From: Nageia nagi
Taxonomy: Eukaryota; Pinophyta
NCBI GenBank assembly: GCA_050084985.1
Contig: JBITNC010000001.1
Span: forward strand, 19,406,001 to 19,470,000
Direction: 5' to 3'
Length of the DNA stretch: 64,000 nucleotides
The stretch's first letter is position 1; each line of letters begins with the position of its first letter. The translations under genes and the position numbers were made by a program. The notes beneath the pieces were generated by a model that was given only the letters and a program-made list of their open reading frames with translations, did no database searches and had not been told where the DNA came from. Shown here piece by piece: positions 45,985-57,492 of this stretch.

Positions 45985-46230
45985 TATAATGCCTTTTGAA
46001 TATTTCATTGTAGTAATTTTTGAATAATCCCTTCAGATATTAATATAATATGAAAGATTCATCCTCCAATGTGTGAAACCATTTCATAACTTCATTGGTT
46101 AAGCTCATACAAAAATGCATTACCTTAATAAGATCATTAATACCACATATTAATTCCATAAAATATTCATTGTTCAAATCCTTGTATATATGTATTAGGG
46201 TTTCCTTCATGATTTAATTTCTCTAACTTA
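45985..46230 (-). pseudogene. Gypsy gag fragment, minus strand
   Basis: The minus frame reads INDLIKVMHFCMSLTNEVMK, then WFHTLEDESF, then LKGLFKNYYNEIF. This fits the retrotransposon gag pattern (D..K...F...L...A..WF..L...SI......F...F). It is opposite in direction to the flanking sense elements, so it belongs to another, otherwise lost, element. Confidence 0.6.
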
Positions 46231-46389
46231 GTGTCATAACCAAATTCTTTAGGACTCTCCTAGGTGATCTTATGGTGGTTAGTGTGGATAACCACTTAGG
46301 TTGATACTGTGTACTTCGTATGTGAGACTAAGAGTTTTCTCACCTTGAGATAATACTATTTTATATTATTATGTATAAGTGAGGTGATT

Positions 46390-46490
46390 ATGCCTACTAT
46401 AAATACCTAAAAATGAATTTTAATTTAATTAAAATGCACCCTTCATATATTTGAAGTGATTTATTTATATAAGTAATTTAATGCTAACTT
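46390..46490 (+). repeat. Partial LTR related to the one at 51972
   Basis: ctataaatacctaaaaatgaattttaatttaattaaaatgcaccc ... tatttgaagtgattta is similar to the first 110 bp of the LTR at 51972 (ctataaaggaattttgatttaattaaaataccc ... tatttgaaataata) and then diverges. It may be the damaged 5' LTR of the element ending at 52.7 kb. Confidence 0.5.
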
Positions 46491-46639
46491 GTTAGCGATT
46501 TCATAGTTGAATGGTCAAAGTAGCTAACAAGGTCCATATCCCTACCAAAGAAAATAAGCATGTTCTTTTTTTATCCTTGTTACCATCTTGTAGATGTGAC
46601 TTTTTAGATTTTAAATATTATCCATTTAAAAAACTAATA

Positions 46640-47100
46640 GATGAAATGATTAGTAAAGCTCACCATAAAGCTTTCAATTAACCCTTATCCCACATGAAGC
46701 CAACTTCATTGCAAGACCATGTTTCTCTTGAAAAACCTCTAAAGATCCATCACCATGAGCCTGAAGTCAAAATGATAGCTTGTGTCAACCATGATGATAT
46801 AGAAGTTTGGCAACCTAGGAATTCATGTAGGTAGTATATTGAATTATATGAGGACATTAGTGAGGTTTTATATGCCTTATTAGCCATGAAGTTGGTCCAT
46901 TATATGCTAGTGAAAGAGCCCTCTTGCATTAAAACTCAAGGATATCAAGTACACCTCTTTTGTAATTTCCTTAGAAGAGCCATTCATACCACAAAAGAGT
47001 GTTATCATATCAAAAATATAATCCAATACTTACATGAAAAAGGAAAATTTAAATTTGACCATGAAATTTTAGATGAGATTTTGCAATAGCACAAGTTTAA
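46640..47100 (+). pseudogene. Tat-GP2 gag, C-terminal part
   Basis: The plus frame reads HHEPEVKMIACVNHDDIEVWQP (about 46750) and, at 46886-47089, KEPSCIKTQGYQVHLFCNFL followed by RRAIHTTKECYHIKNIIQYL. The latter is the Tat-type zinc-knuckle region; families have CEFHxxxGHxTxxC, with Leu here for the second ligand. Only the C-terminal gag is recognisable. It is followed by the antisense PMD pseudogene, the same order as in Tat-GP1. Confidence 0.65.
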
Positions 47101-48079
47101 ACCAGTACAAGATGGATTGGTACATCCCCAAAATTAAATACTAAATATATTCAAGAATCCATTTCCATAATTCAAGAACATAGAAATTGATGATGATGGA
47201 AAGAATTTATAAACTAACATTACGAGTATCCCTCAACCATAACCACAACAATAAGCTCAACAACCATCGATTCTAGGTATGGTTCTTGATGTTGATGGTG
47301 TTTGAGTTATTTCATAAATTTCTTCTATGTATTTTCCATTGTACATCTTTTTTTCATTGTTTGGCCAAAATGGGTAGTGTTCCATTTCAAATAGGTTGTC
47401 TTTTTGTTCTATTACCCAAGAAATAGCACCAAAATCTAGCATCATCACTCTATTCCTAGTCCTATTTAGCTAAACAAATTTCATCATATCTTAGGTATAT
47501 GTGGTTCATTGTAAAAATGTGTATGTACTTTTCTATTTTCATGCTTATTGAAAAATGATAAGAAAATTTGATGAATTGGACCCTAGTCTGTAAGCACTAT
47601 TTATCTCTCCTTTCATCAGATTCTAGGCCTATTTTTCCATTGATTAAGCCATTTCCTTAGTACCTTTTCTTTATTGTTTTCATTTTTCCTCTTTATCTGG
47701 GCACTATCATTGTATTATAGCACTATCTCTCTATTCTTCTTAACATTACCATGATTATTCTTAGTTTACAAAGTTTGTGTATGTTTGTATTTTCTAAAAT
47801 CATAGTGTTTCAAAATTATTTGTTGTTACATTATCATTTTTATGATTGTATTTGTTACTTAAACTAATGAATGGTTCAATTCTCATTTTTAAATATTCAT
47901 TTTTCTTAAAATTGAAAATTTTATCACATTTCTATCATACTTTTCAAAAAATAAAGCAAATAAACATGTCATCCATACAAATACTCAAACATATAAACAT
48001 ATAATCCAAAAAGTTATATTTTCATAAATAATAAATATATATCCAAAATAGGTCCATAAAATGTAAGTCACTGATACAA
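47101..48079. other. Spacer between gag and antisense PMD copy 2
   Basis: AT-rich, no convincing coding region. It corresponds in position to the gag-PMD spacer of Tat-GP1 but is longer. Confidence 0.4.
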
Positions 48080-50302
48080 CAACTAGTTTCCCACATTGGA
48101 ACTCTAACCAACGCATGGATCTTAGGTCCTACTCCTAGACCTAGACCTAGAGAGACTAGTAGATATTGCTACCAATATCTTACTAAATTGAAGGTGCTAG
48201 ATATCCTTCATCATGATCATATACTGAATCTTCTTTAGCTCTTGGTGATGCATCACATGAGGAAGAGCTTGTAAAGTCTTTATCTATCCCTAGCGAACAC
48301 CTATTTGGTCATCTCAAGCCTTCAGCTACACCTGTAGGCTTGCTACCTAAATATTTAGCCCTATATTCAAAATTTTGTAGTTAATTTTCCTTTTCAAAAA
48401 TAAGCTAATTACCAAATCCCTATAATTTAGCTATACCTAAGGTATCCATCAAGGAAGTTGTATCTTTTGATGAGGATGGTGCAAATGGATTTGTTGGTCA
48501 ACTAGGTAGTGGATGATTACCCACATCCATGGGTTCTCTCCACTATCTTTGTATTCTCCTTTGCCTTCTCATCCCCCTCTACCTCATCTCCCTCCTCATC
48601 CCTAAGGCCTAGTGGATCAGGCCTTAATGAGTCCCAACATAATTGATACTCTAAAGTGTGCTAATGAAATGTGGTGGTCACAATGGGGTCATGGTATTAT
48701 AGAGAAACCCACTCCACACTCCATGTTGGCATAGCCATCACTCCTAGTGGAATCACTTGATACCAATAGTACCAAGCCATAATAGGCCATACCATTGATG
48801 TAAGCATGTCATGCATCATGCTATATTATATGAGAACATGATTTGGCTAATAGAACTCAATCACCCATCTATGACTTTGGATATGATATGGAGTTATACT
48901 CCATGATCACTCCTCGTTAGACTCTTTCTATACTAGAAAGTTAAAGTATAGGTCCCAAATCAAGACATCCTCATCTAGCAAATCTGACATTCTTTGACAC
49001 TACTCAACTCCCCAAGTTATCCCTACTTTTTATATGGTTTGCCATTAGAACCAATGGGGTATGTCCTCCTGTGTCACTATCAAAAGATAGGTGCAAGCTA
49101 TGCTAATATTCTCATATGCCCATGCCTATAAGATAAATTACTGGTCCATAATCTTGCCTTCCTTATTCATAGAAATAAAGCTATGAAGATCCCTTCATAG
49201 CATGGCCAATATGTAGGGCACCCATGCATACCTCTCCCTACAAAGGCAAATCCTTTGTACTATGGGAATGATCTCAATGTAGAAGCACTCATTATTCTTA
49301 TCGCTATACAAGATCATGTTGATAAGAATTGTAACATACAATCTAAAATACCAAGTAAAATCTATATCCTTTTGGGGCATATATATTGTATCACAAAGGG
49401 ATGCACCCTTTTTCTATTGTTGATAATATAAAACCCCTATCAACCAATACCACTGATACAACATCTCCATCATATTTAGATTCGTGTTTTGAATTAGTGT
49501 ACCCTTAATGGGTACCTAGAGGATGTGATGAATGTTAACCAAGGTGATGGCCATCTCACCCATCAGTAAGTGGAACGTGTTGGTGTCATCACACCAATGC
49601 TCTATGAGGGTAGTCAAAAAATACTTGTTACTTGGGATGCACATAATGCTCCTCATTTCACTAAGTTAGGATGACTCTATCCATCCCCTTTCCTCTAGAG
49701 TTATCACAAAGTCTTCAGCCACATCCATAGCTAGACTCCATGGCTCACACCTCATCAAGTAGGCTTGGTCCTACATCTAGGTCAAACATTAAATGTATCA
49801 ATAACCTTAAATGTCAAATTTTAAAATATAAAAACTTAAAACATGTTACTTTTTTCCTATTTAACAAATTCAATGATGTGTTTTTTGAAAATCCTAAGCA
49901 TAAACATGTTTCATAAGCCCATACAAAGATAATTTTGCTTATTTTATAAACATAACAGCCCAACATCAATGCTAGGATTCTAGTAGTGGCATCCCCTTTC
50001 AGCACCCAATTTCTAAATTTGTTTTGACACCTATTAGTTTCATCCTAGTTTGTATGGTAAAAATGTGTTTTGTTTCACCCCAAGCATGTAAAAACCTAGC
50101 CCTACATTTTTATCCCTTATGTTTCAAAAAATTCCCAAATTTAGAAAAAACTTAACTAAAGTGAAAAATTAAGCTATCAAAAACCTTCTAAACAATGCAT
50201 AAGACAAGAATATTAGAAATGTTTTGGTACCTAGTGCCCCTTGGGTTAAAAATGAATAACTAAAGACTAGTGACCCTATTGTGAAGTAATCTAGTGAGCC
50301 AT
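48080..50302 (-). pseudogene. Second antisense PMD gene copy
   Basis: Exon 1 runs from ATG at 50302 to 50231, exactly 72 bp (24 codons) as in Tat-GP1, ending CAC TAG before GTACC. It shares GH and LV at matching positions and contains five stops (four TAG). The main exon below about 49790 carries LIEHWCDDTNTFHL with MGEMAITLVNIHHILRVPIKG (about 49480-49600), then a segment matching the other copy (DMILYSDK, IEIIPIVQRI, YAWVPYILAML, ILQAWAYENISIA, WFWWQTI; about 49000-49340). An acidic segment (LRDEEGDEVEGDEKAKE, about 48560-48625) and a decayed C-terminal tail follow. PMD family; function unknown. It is broken by many stops and probably frameshifts. Confidence 0.8.
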
Positions 50303-50436
50303 ATCCATAATGAATGCACACAACAAGGTAATAGTACCTCACAACCTATCCATACGCAAAATAGAACAACAAAGACCTTGAGGACCAAAGCTCAAGTTGG
50401 AAAAATGTGAATGTACAAATGGAACCCAATTCTGCC

Positions 50437-50444
50437 TATTTATA
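50437..50444 (-). promoter_or_regulatory. TATA box of PMD copy 2
   Basis: The minus strand reads GTTTATAAATAGGC, about 140 bp upstream of the ATG at 50302. The position matches the TATA box of the Tat-GP1 copy (about 150 bp). Confidence 0.6.
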
Positions 50445-51299
50445 AACTAATTAGAAACCCCTTTTTCAATTTGACCGCTTATCTTTACCAATGAACAAAA
50501 ACTAGACTCTTTTCTTTTTATAAAATATCCAAATGTCCATCTTTGGTCTTTCACTTGATACCCTATTTTGCTTTTAACATTGTATCACTGATACATTCTA
50601 GTGCTATTTTTGGGTTCTTAAGCTCTTTCCTTGTTAAATTTTATGTCATAAATATGCTCCTTATCTGCATGCAATAAAACTATTAATCATTATCTGCAAT
50701 AATATGTAAATTATCAAAAATCCCTCTAGGGGAAATTTGATATAAACTAAAATGAAATGATCATCAAAATTTGCTTTACATTCTATGTTCCTGAATTTTT
50801 TTATTCTTTTTCACTTCATGAATATGACATAGAGCTAAGGAAATTATCATTTTTCAAAAATGCTTTCCTTATCTTGATGGCAATGTTATGTTTCTAGTGT
50901 TGTTGTTAGGTTAAACTGGTCATTTAAAATAGAGTTTCATTTTTGTACTTTGTATACATGCTAAAATGAGGAAAAATGTTTGTGCTTTTCATTTATGTAC
51001 AATGACAAGTCAAAATTGCATCTATTTCAAATATCTTATCATGTTTCAAAATTGTATTTCAAAAATGCTCTTTTCAGTCTTTATATCATGAACAAATGTT
51101 CATTTTATGCATATCAATAACATTTTCAATAATGCTATGAAAAAAAAATTATTTTACTAGCATGCTTATCAAATGATGATTACAAGATGTTTGTATAATA
51201 TTTTCTTATCAAAAATTATTTATCTTGTCCAAACTAATGCTTATCATAAATAGTGTTTATCATATCTTCTTATTTGATAAAAATGCTTTCATATCATAT
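50445..51299. other. AT-rich region between PMD copy 2 and tandem repeats
   Basis: No gene. It contains many loosely repeated phrases (atgctt, tatcatatcatt, ttcaaaaatgct), possibly decayed tandem repeats. Confidence 0.4.
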
Positions 51300-51610
51300 C
51301 ATTGTTTATCATTAGCCTCCTTTGTAAGGAAGGAGTACTTTTATTAGCAAATCCATGGAAATATGGTGGCTTGGGAAACCAAGTTGGTCATTCATATCAT
51401 TTGCCTCATTTATAAGAAAAACTCTTATCAACAAATCCATGGGAACATGGTGGCTTGGGAAACCAAGTTGGTCATTCTTATCCTTTGATGTATTTGTAAG
51501 GAAGGGTCAATCTTATCATTTGGTACCTTTGTAAGGAAGGGCCATTCATATCAAAAATCCATGGAAACATGGTGGCTTGGGAAACCAAGTTGATTAGTCT
51601 AAATTGATTA
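51300..51610. repeat. Irregular tandem repeat, 3 copies
   Basis: aatccatggaaatatggtgg-cttgggaaaccaagttggtcatt occurs at about 51349, 51434 and 51556, with spacings of 85 and 122 bp. The copies are separated by versions of tttgtaaggaaggg. It occupies the same pre-LTR position as the arrays in Tat-GP1. Confidence 0.85.
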
Positions 51611-51958
51611 TCATCTTCATCAAATCTTGGTGGGTAAGTCATCAAGGAGAGGTTTACTTTCTTATCATACTTTCCATATCATGATGATTAATGTTTATAT
51701 TTAAGATATCTTATGCAAAAATGTTTCTTTTCTAAGCTCTTTTTAGGTTCCTTTTTCTTTCCCTTTGATTGCTCCTATGATTAGAGGTCCATTATGTCAT
51801 AACCAAGTCAAAGAAGGGGCATAATAAAAGAAAACAATTGGGGCATCCAAAGTTGCCACTATGAGACAACTTTTCATGGAGTACTTTCTTACTCATCTTA
51901 TAATACTTTGAATTTATACTTTGATTATATTTTATCCAAAAAGAATCAAAACATATTT

Positions 51959-52695
51959 AAAGTGGAGCATCTGTTAACACCTATAAAGGAATTTTGATTT
52001 AATTAAAATACCCTTTTAGGTATTTGAAATAATATATTTAATTTATTAAATAAATGCTCTTTCTATGTGCACTCTCATATACCTTTATGTTTTGTGGTAA
52101 TATGTTGGCTCGACATCACAATAAATCTAAGGAGGAGCCTTTACACTAGATATATTGCGTATAAAGGTCAAGGGGTTGTGTATGATCAAAGATATGATAT
52201 GACATGACAAAATCTCGAATCCTTGATAGGTGGCAATATACTTGTGTCAATCTTGATCGGTGATTCTCAACATCATCTATCATCTTTGGATTTTGTTATA
52301 CTCTGAGCTCTACATTCCTATGATCTTTCATCCCTTTGTAAGAAAGCTTTCATGCATCAAGGGTGGGAAGATACCATTAAGCAAATGGAAAGGTATTATA
52401 GAATGTTAATTGGGAAACATCATTGGGTTTTATCATTATCATTGGGTTAAGTTTGGATTTCTATATTTCAAAGAATCTAATCATTCATCCTCTTTTGATT
52501 ATATTTCACCTTTGGTTATTTTCATAGGTAAAGTATAAGTTTTTATCTTTCATATATCTAGTTTTGATAGGTTAATTTCAATTAGTTCATTATCATCGAT
52601 TTCATGTTATTTCATAGTTAATTTGTGAATTTAATATGTTATAAATAACCCTAATTATTATTATTTTGGTTATAATAGTTTTATTAGTATTTTCA
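51959..52695 (+). repeat. Polypurine tract and 3' LTR of Tat-GP2
   Basis: aaagtggagcatc (51959-51971) is followed by TGTTAACACCTATAAAGG at 51972, the same junction style as Tat-GP1. The LTR probably ends near ttttca at 52695, where sequence changes abruptly into a minus-strand integrase. The right end is inferred, because no complete partner LTR or target duplication was found. Confidence 0.6.
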
Positions 52696-52696
52696 A

Positions 52697-54403
52697 ATTG
52701 TCCACTACCCTATGGATAATAGGGAATGAAAAACTTTATGTTGCATTTTGTATCTATAACACAAGGGCTACATATCTTGTTTTTTAAAATTCTTTCCATT
52801 ATTTGAAATGATCCTTATAGGTATTTTGAACCTACATATGATATTGTGCTCAATGAACTCAACAATTTTAGGTTCTTTAGTAGACACAAGTGGTATTTAT
52901 TAACCCATTTTATGAAATATTTGGTATCTATAATGATAAACTTATGACCTCCTAATGAGGAGGAAGTAAATTGACCAACCAAATCATAACCCCACTATGA
53001 AAAAGGCCACATAGCTTGAATATGTTGTAGCACTTGATAAGGTATATGTGTCAAGTTTGCATGTTATTGGCATTTTACATATTTCTTGACATAATCATGA
53101 TTGTATCTTTTTTTATGGTCCAATAATAACCCATCCTAATCAAGCACTTGATAATAGTGTATGCACTAAAGTCTCCTCTATAGGTTCCATCATGATATGT
53201 ATGCATGGAAATTTTTTGATAGGGCCATTCAAGACATCTAAGGAGCACCCATCATATCCTCTTTTATAGAACATATCTCCTAGTATTGTGTATTTAATTT
53301 ATTTTTATTTAAACTCATTTTTCTCACTAGCTGACATAGTAGGTGGTAAGGTCCCCCACTTAAGATAATATTTATACTAATGGTACCATAAGTCTTTATA
53401 TTCTACATGTAACTTGTTGACTTGTATTTCAATCTCATCATAAGGCATAAAGGCTTGTAGGGAAGACTCATGTAGAGTGAACACCTCTACATGTGTGATC
53501 TTTCTAAATGGATTTTAAGTTATAAAGGACCCAAATGAATCCATGGTTTCTACAAAGCAATTAGAGGATCTAGAAGTAGATTGAATCTCATATGCCTTAA
53601 AGTATGTCAATATTTTTTTTACAATAGCCTTATCTTATTGCAATAGTTATTGATTATATGAATAAACACCCTTGATTTGGTTGAATATGAGTAATGAATC
53701 CCCATATATCATTACTCTCTCAAGCTTCATTTTGATTACAATTTTCAAATCAAGGAAGAGCATCTCATGTTCTACATTGTTATTAGAGCACTCATAGGAT
53801 AATTTAAAAGAGAAGGGAATAGATACACCTTGAGGAGTGATAAAAACTAATCTTGCTACTACCCCTTATTCATAGTGTGAGTCATCAAAGTAGAGAGTCA
53901 TATCATAGCCTTCTTGCTCTACATCTTCTTCAATATCAAATATGCCAAAAAGATTATTGTTAGGTAGCTTAATGTTAAGTGGAATACCATCCTTTTTTGG
54001 GGTCTCATCTAATTTATAGACTTATAATTTATGAACTCAAGGTTAAATTTAGTGATAAACATAATCCATTTGGCTACTCTAGCATTAAGAACCATTTTTT
54101 TCAATATATACTTAAGAGAATCCATTTTTGAAATAACAAAGATTTTTGGTTTAACATATAGTACCTTAATTTCTATGCTACAAAAACCATAACGAGGCAT
54201 ATATTTTCTAAGTGTGCATACCTAGTCTTATAGGTGGTTGAAGTACAAATCAAGTAGTAAATGGCTTGTTCCTTTTTTTACTTCATTGTATTGGGCCAAA
54301 ATTAGGCCCAACACAAATTCTATAGCAAAAATATAGAGATGAAATAGAACTCTTGGTGTAGGTGGTATCAAGATAGGAGGATGTGTGAGCTATATCTTAA
54401 TGT
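52697..54403 (-). pseudogene. Tat-C RNase H, archaeal-type RNase H and integrase
   Basis: Gypsy RNase H is seen as NIK-LTHPPILIPPTPRV (near 54400) and MPRYGFCSIEIKVLYVKPKI...ISKMDSLKYILKK...ARVAKWIM (54200-54009). An RNase HI-like domain follows at about 53925-53600: MTLYFDDSHYE-GVVARLVFI, NNNVEHEMLFLDLKI, VMIYGDSLLIFNQI. The integrase core then reads DLVGQFTSSSLGGHKFIIIDTKYFIKWV (about 52980-52900), and ends with FIPYYP-GSGQF at 52700. Multiple stops. Confidence 0.85.
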
Positions 54404-54408
54404 TCTCA

Positions 54409-54810
54409 TGTTATGATGCTATAAATATGAAAAGGAAAATATTACATAAATGAAATGAATATTGATTTAAATAGGAAAATGACAACTATCTATTAGAAAT
54501 AATAGATAATTTGCTAATAAATAGAATATGAAATAACATCAATAAGCAGATAAATATAGGATTTTATTGAATAGTAATAGAATCATAGGCTGCTTTGAGG
54601 GGGCTACCTCCTTACAACTCCAAAGGTAGAAAATAATGTTCAAGATTCCTTTCTCCACACACTTCCATCTATTTATATTAAAATAACCCTAACCTTAATA
54701 GTAATGCAAAATCGAGCCCTACCCTTACAATCACAATATTACAATATAGGTCAATAATTTAATAAAATACTAATACTAACACTAAAATGTTAGGATGTGG
54801 GATCCTAGCA
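54409..54810 (-). repeat. 3' LTR of Chroviro-1
   Basis: 402 bp, partner of 62678-63079. It includes the phrase tttgagggggctacctcctta, which resembles the duplicated cttcgagggggcaacctcctt of the TRGAG-1 LTR. Confidence 0.94.
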
Positions 54811-54851
54811 TGCCACCCCTCTTGGGATGAAGCTTTATCCTCAAAGCTTGA

Positions 54852-55172
54852 TGTTATGAACAAAGTTCCCAAAATAGCATAAAATCACCAAAGAGAGAGC
54901 TCAACGCATTTAATAAGAGATAAAATCTGTAATAGGCCACTTCGAGGGGGCAACCTCCTTTGTAATAAGCCACTTCGAGGGGGCAACCTCCTTTACATCA
55001 CATCAATTACACAATAATCGACATCTTCAAATGATAATACCTCCTTAGTATATATAGGAGTCCAAGGGGTGCCACTACAATGAAAGGACACTAGCCGACA
55101 TAACAATAATAATGTAAGGAAATAATAATAACCATAGCCGACCTAACAATAATAATGTATAGGGACCTAACA
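54852..55172 (-). repeat. 3' LTR of TRGAG-1
   Basis: 321 bp. It contains an internal 33 bp direct duplication (gtaata-gccacttcgagggggcaacctccttt, twice, about 54931-54991) and a TATATATAGG-like stretch near 55040. Confidence 0.97.
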
Positions 55173-55200
55173 TGCCCCTCTCCTTCAAAAAATGTTGTCC

Positions 55201-56127
55201 TCAACATTTTAGTAGTTCTGGATGCTTCTGTAGAAATTTCTCATCTTCCCATGTGGAATATTCAGCCATTGCCATATTTTTACTTTCAACCTTCCTTGCC
55301 ATCCTAAAAGCCATCTCTAAGGATGTTGGTTCAAATAGATGCACCTCATGTTGAATTTTATCCTTTAAGGTTCCCATAAAGAGATCCAACAATCTATCAT
55401 CTGGTATATCCTTCACTCTAAGACTCAACTTTTGAAATTGTTGAATGTGCTCCATCACTGAACCTTCTTGCCTTAGATTTATCAATTGAGTAAAGAAGGA
55501 ATTATTCTTAACATCCTCATGGTAGGCTATCAGTTCCTCTATAAAAATGGACCAAGATATAATAGAACCCTTTTTACGTTCACAAATCCATTGGTACCAT
55601 ACAACCTGCTCAGGCTCTAGATACAAGGATGCAATAGTTACTTTTTGTGATGTTGGTACTTGGTGTAGATCAAAAAAGTGCTCCATTTGAAATATCCAAG
55701 TGATGGGGTCCCTTCCATCAAACTTCCTCATGTCGATCTTGGGGATTTGGATTCCCCTTGAGAACCATGCTTGATTACTTCCATCAGTAGAAGCATATCC
55801 TCCTGAATTAGGCTTATTAATGAAGGGTTTATCTCCTTGAATAATATCATTATTTACCTGATAACCCTGGGCCATATCAACATCTTTAGGAATCTTTACT
55901 TCTGGGTTTTGTATGAGTTGAAAAATCTTTTCCATATATTGATCCATTTTAGTTTCCAACTCTTTTGTCAAATCCCTTTTTAATTCCTCCATATCACCCT
56001 TTTTTACACACTCTTTAACCAATTCTTCCACTTGGGATATTCGAAAGAATATGTCTTCACTTTCTGCTATAGTCATGGAAGAACCCTCTAGAGGTCTAGT
56101 TGGTGTAGCAATTTTTTTCGGTGGCAT
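55201..56127 (-). CDS. TRGAG-1 gag protein, intact
   Basis: An uninterrupted ORF of 308 codons from ATG at 56127 to TGA at 55201, ending 14 bases before the polypurine tract. Residues about 30-75 are charged and heptad-like (VEELVKECVKKGDMEELKR), likely coiled coil. Residues about 133-290 are a Gypsy gag core: RKFDGRDPITWIFQMEHFFD, then ASLYLEPEQVVWYQWI and FFTQLINLRQEGSVMEHIQQ, ending SLEMAFRMARKVESK. No zinc knuckle follows. The core resembles the gag type of Chroviro-1, consistent with assembly into particles whose enzymes come from a related autonomous element. It is the only intact element protein in the window. Confidence 0.9.
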   Translation of the reverse strand: MPPKKIATPTRPLEGSSMTIAESEDIFFRISQVEELVKECVKKGDMEELKRDLTKELETKMDQYMEKIFQLIQNPEVKIPKDVDMAQGYQVNNDIIQGDKPFINKPNSGGYASTDGSNQAWFSRGIQIPKIDMRKFDGRDPITWIFQMEHFFDLHQVPTSQKVTIASLYLEPEQVVWYQWICERKKGSIISWSIFIEELIAYHEDVKNNSFFTQLINLRQEGSVMEHIQQFQKLSLRVKDIPDDRLLDLFMGTLKDKIQHEVHLFEPTSLEMAFRMARKVESKNMAMAEYSTWEDEKFLQKHPELLKC

Positions 56128-57166
56128 TTTGACTAAGTATTCTAGGGGGTCTCCCTATATACGCAAGGTACGTGGGAGCTCAATTCTGTGCTAGTGCTGT
56201 CTAATGCACAACTGTTCGAAAAGGGCCCTTGCTAATATACTCGCGGTACATGAGGGAATCCTAAAGGACCTCTCTATATACCATGTACGTGCATGAGCAT
56301 GATGGCCTCTCTATATACTCAAAGGTACGTGAGAGAATCCAACAGTGGCCTAAGCGATATACTACGAGTACGTTGTAGGAGACCACAATTCCTCGGGATG
56401 CAGTGCTGGCAAAGTAACGACAGCTCCTATGTTTAAAGACACCAGAACACATCTATACCTAAAAGAATCTACTCTTTATTTTCTTTCCAATAGCTTATGA
56501 ATCACCCCAAATAGACCTTTCAATCAAAATATATGCAAATTTAAAGAAATAAATAAATAAATTGTACCTTTTTTAAATCGTGATTTGGAGATTGTTCTAT
56601 TGTCCAACCTTCCAACTGATGTAAATATGAAATTTCGGCCCTTCAGAGTCTGAAATTTCTACCTATGGTAGCCTCAGATGTCTTCTTTTCAATGCCACAG
56701 ATTTCGTCAAATTCTGATAGCCCAAGAGGAAATGACTGCAATTTTCCCAAAATGTGCTGATTTTTGGATTTTTTTGAAGAGCGAACTTGTATGAAGTGCC
56801 TTGTGTCACCTGTTTATTCTCAGACCTTAAAAATTGTAACAGATAAACTTATGTATATAACCTAACCAATTCAATAGGTCTCACCTAGTTTGGAGCTGTA
56901 AAACTTCATATATACCTTTTTTAGCTAGAACACCTGTTTCAGACCTGCTTTTGCGACTAGTCACAAACCTTAACTTCCCCTGAGTGTAACTTAAAAAATA
57001 TAGCGAATTAGGATCTTAAATTTTAACTGAAACTTCTTCGTTATGTCTTAAAAACACCCAATAAATTTCAGAATTTAAATCCTCCCGAAAAAAAATTGGT
57101 AGCGAAAATGCCACTATGACTATTTTTGAGCTGTGAAACCCTAGAATCGTCTGCTCTGGTACCAAA
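56128..57166 (-). other. TRGAG-1 leader with repeated TATATAC...GTACGTG motif
   Basis: About 1 kb untranslated leader between primer site and gag ATG. At about 56153, 56233, 56273, 56312 and 56356 (plus strand) the pattern ctatatacNc--ggtacgtgag recurs with variation. The remainder has no gene. Confidence 0.7.
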
Positions 57167-57487
57167 TGTTATGAACAAAGTTCCCAAAATAGCATAAAAT
57201 CACCAAAGAGAGAGCTCAACGCATTTAATAAGAGATAAAATCTGTAATAGGCCACTTCGAGGGGGCAACCTCCTTTGTAATAAGCCACTTCGAGGGGGCA
57301 ACCTCCTTTACATCACATCAATTACACAATAATCGACATCTTCAAATGATAATACCTCCTTAGTATATATAGGAGTCCAAGGGGTGCCACTACAATGAAA
57401 GGACACTAGCCGACATAACAATAATAATGTAAGGAAATAATAATAACCATAGCTGACCTAACAATAATAATGTATAGGGACCTAACA
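57167..57487 (-). repeat. 5' LTR of TRGAG-1
   Basis: 321 bp partner copy with about one mismatch. Just inside, 57153-57164 reads on the minus strand TGGTACCAGAGC, the iMet primer site with one change, within TTTGGTACCAGAGCAGACG. Confidence 0.97.
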
Positions 57488-57492
57488 CTTGA

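Larger units (their letters stand above)
54852..57487 (-). mobile_element. TRGAG-1: young gag-only LTR element (TR-GAG type)
   Basis: 321 bp LTRs at 54852-55172 and 57167-57487 start TGTTATGAAC and end CTAACA. By eye they differ at one base only (agccgac versus agctgac near their ends). Target duplication CTTGA lies at 54847-54851 and 57488-57492. Primer site and polypurine tract (GAAGGAGAGGGGCA, 55173-55186) give minus orientation. The only protein is an intact gag; pol is absent. This is the most recent insertion in the window, nested in Chroviro-1, which is nested in Tat-C. Confidence 0.97.
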
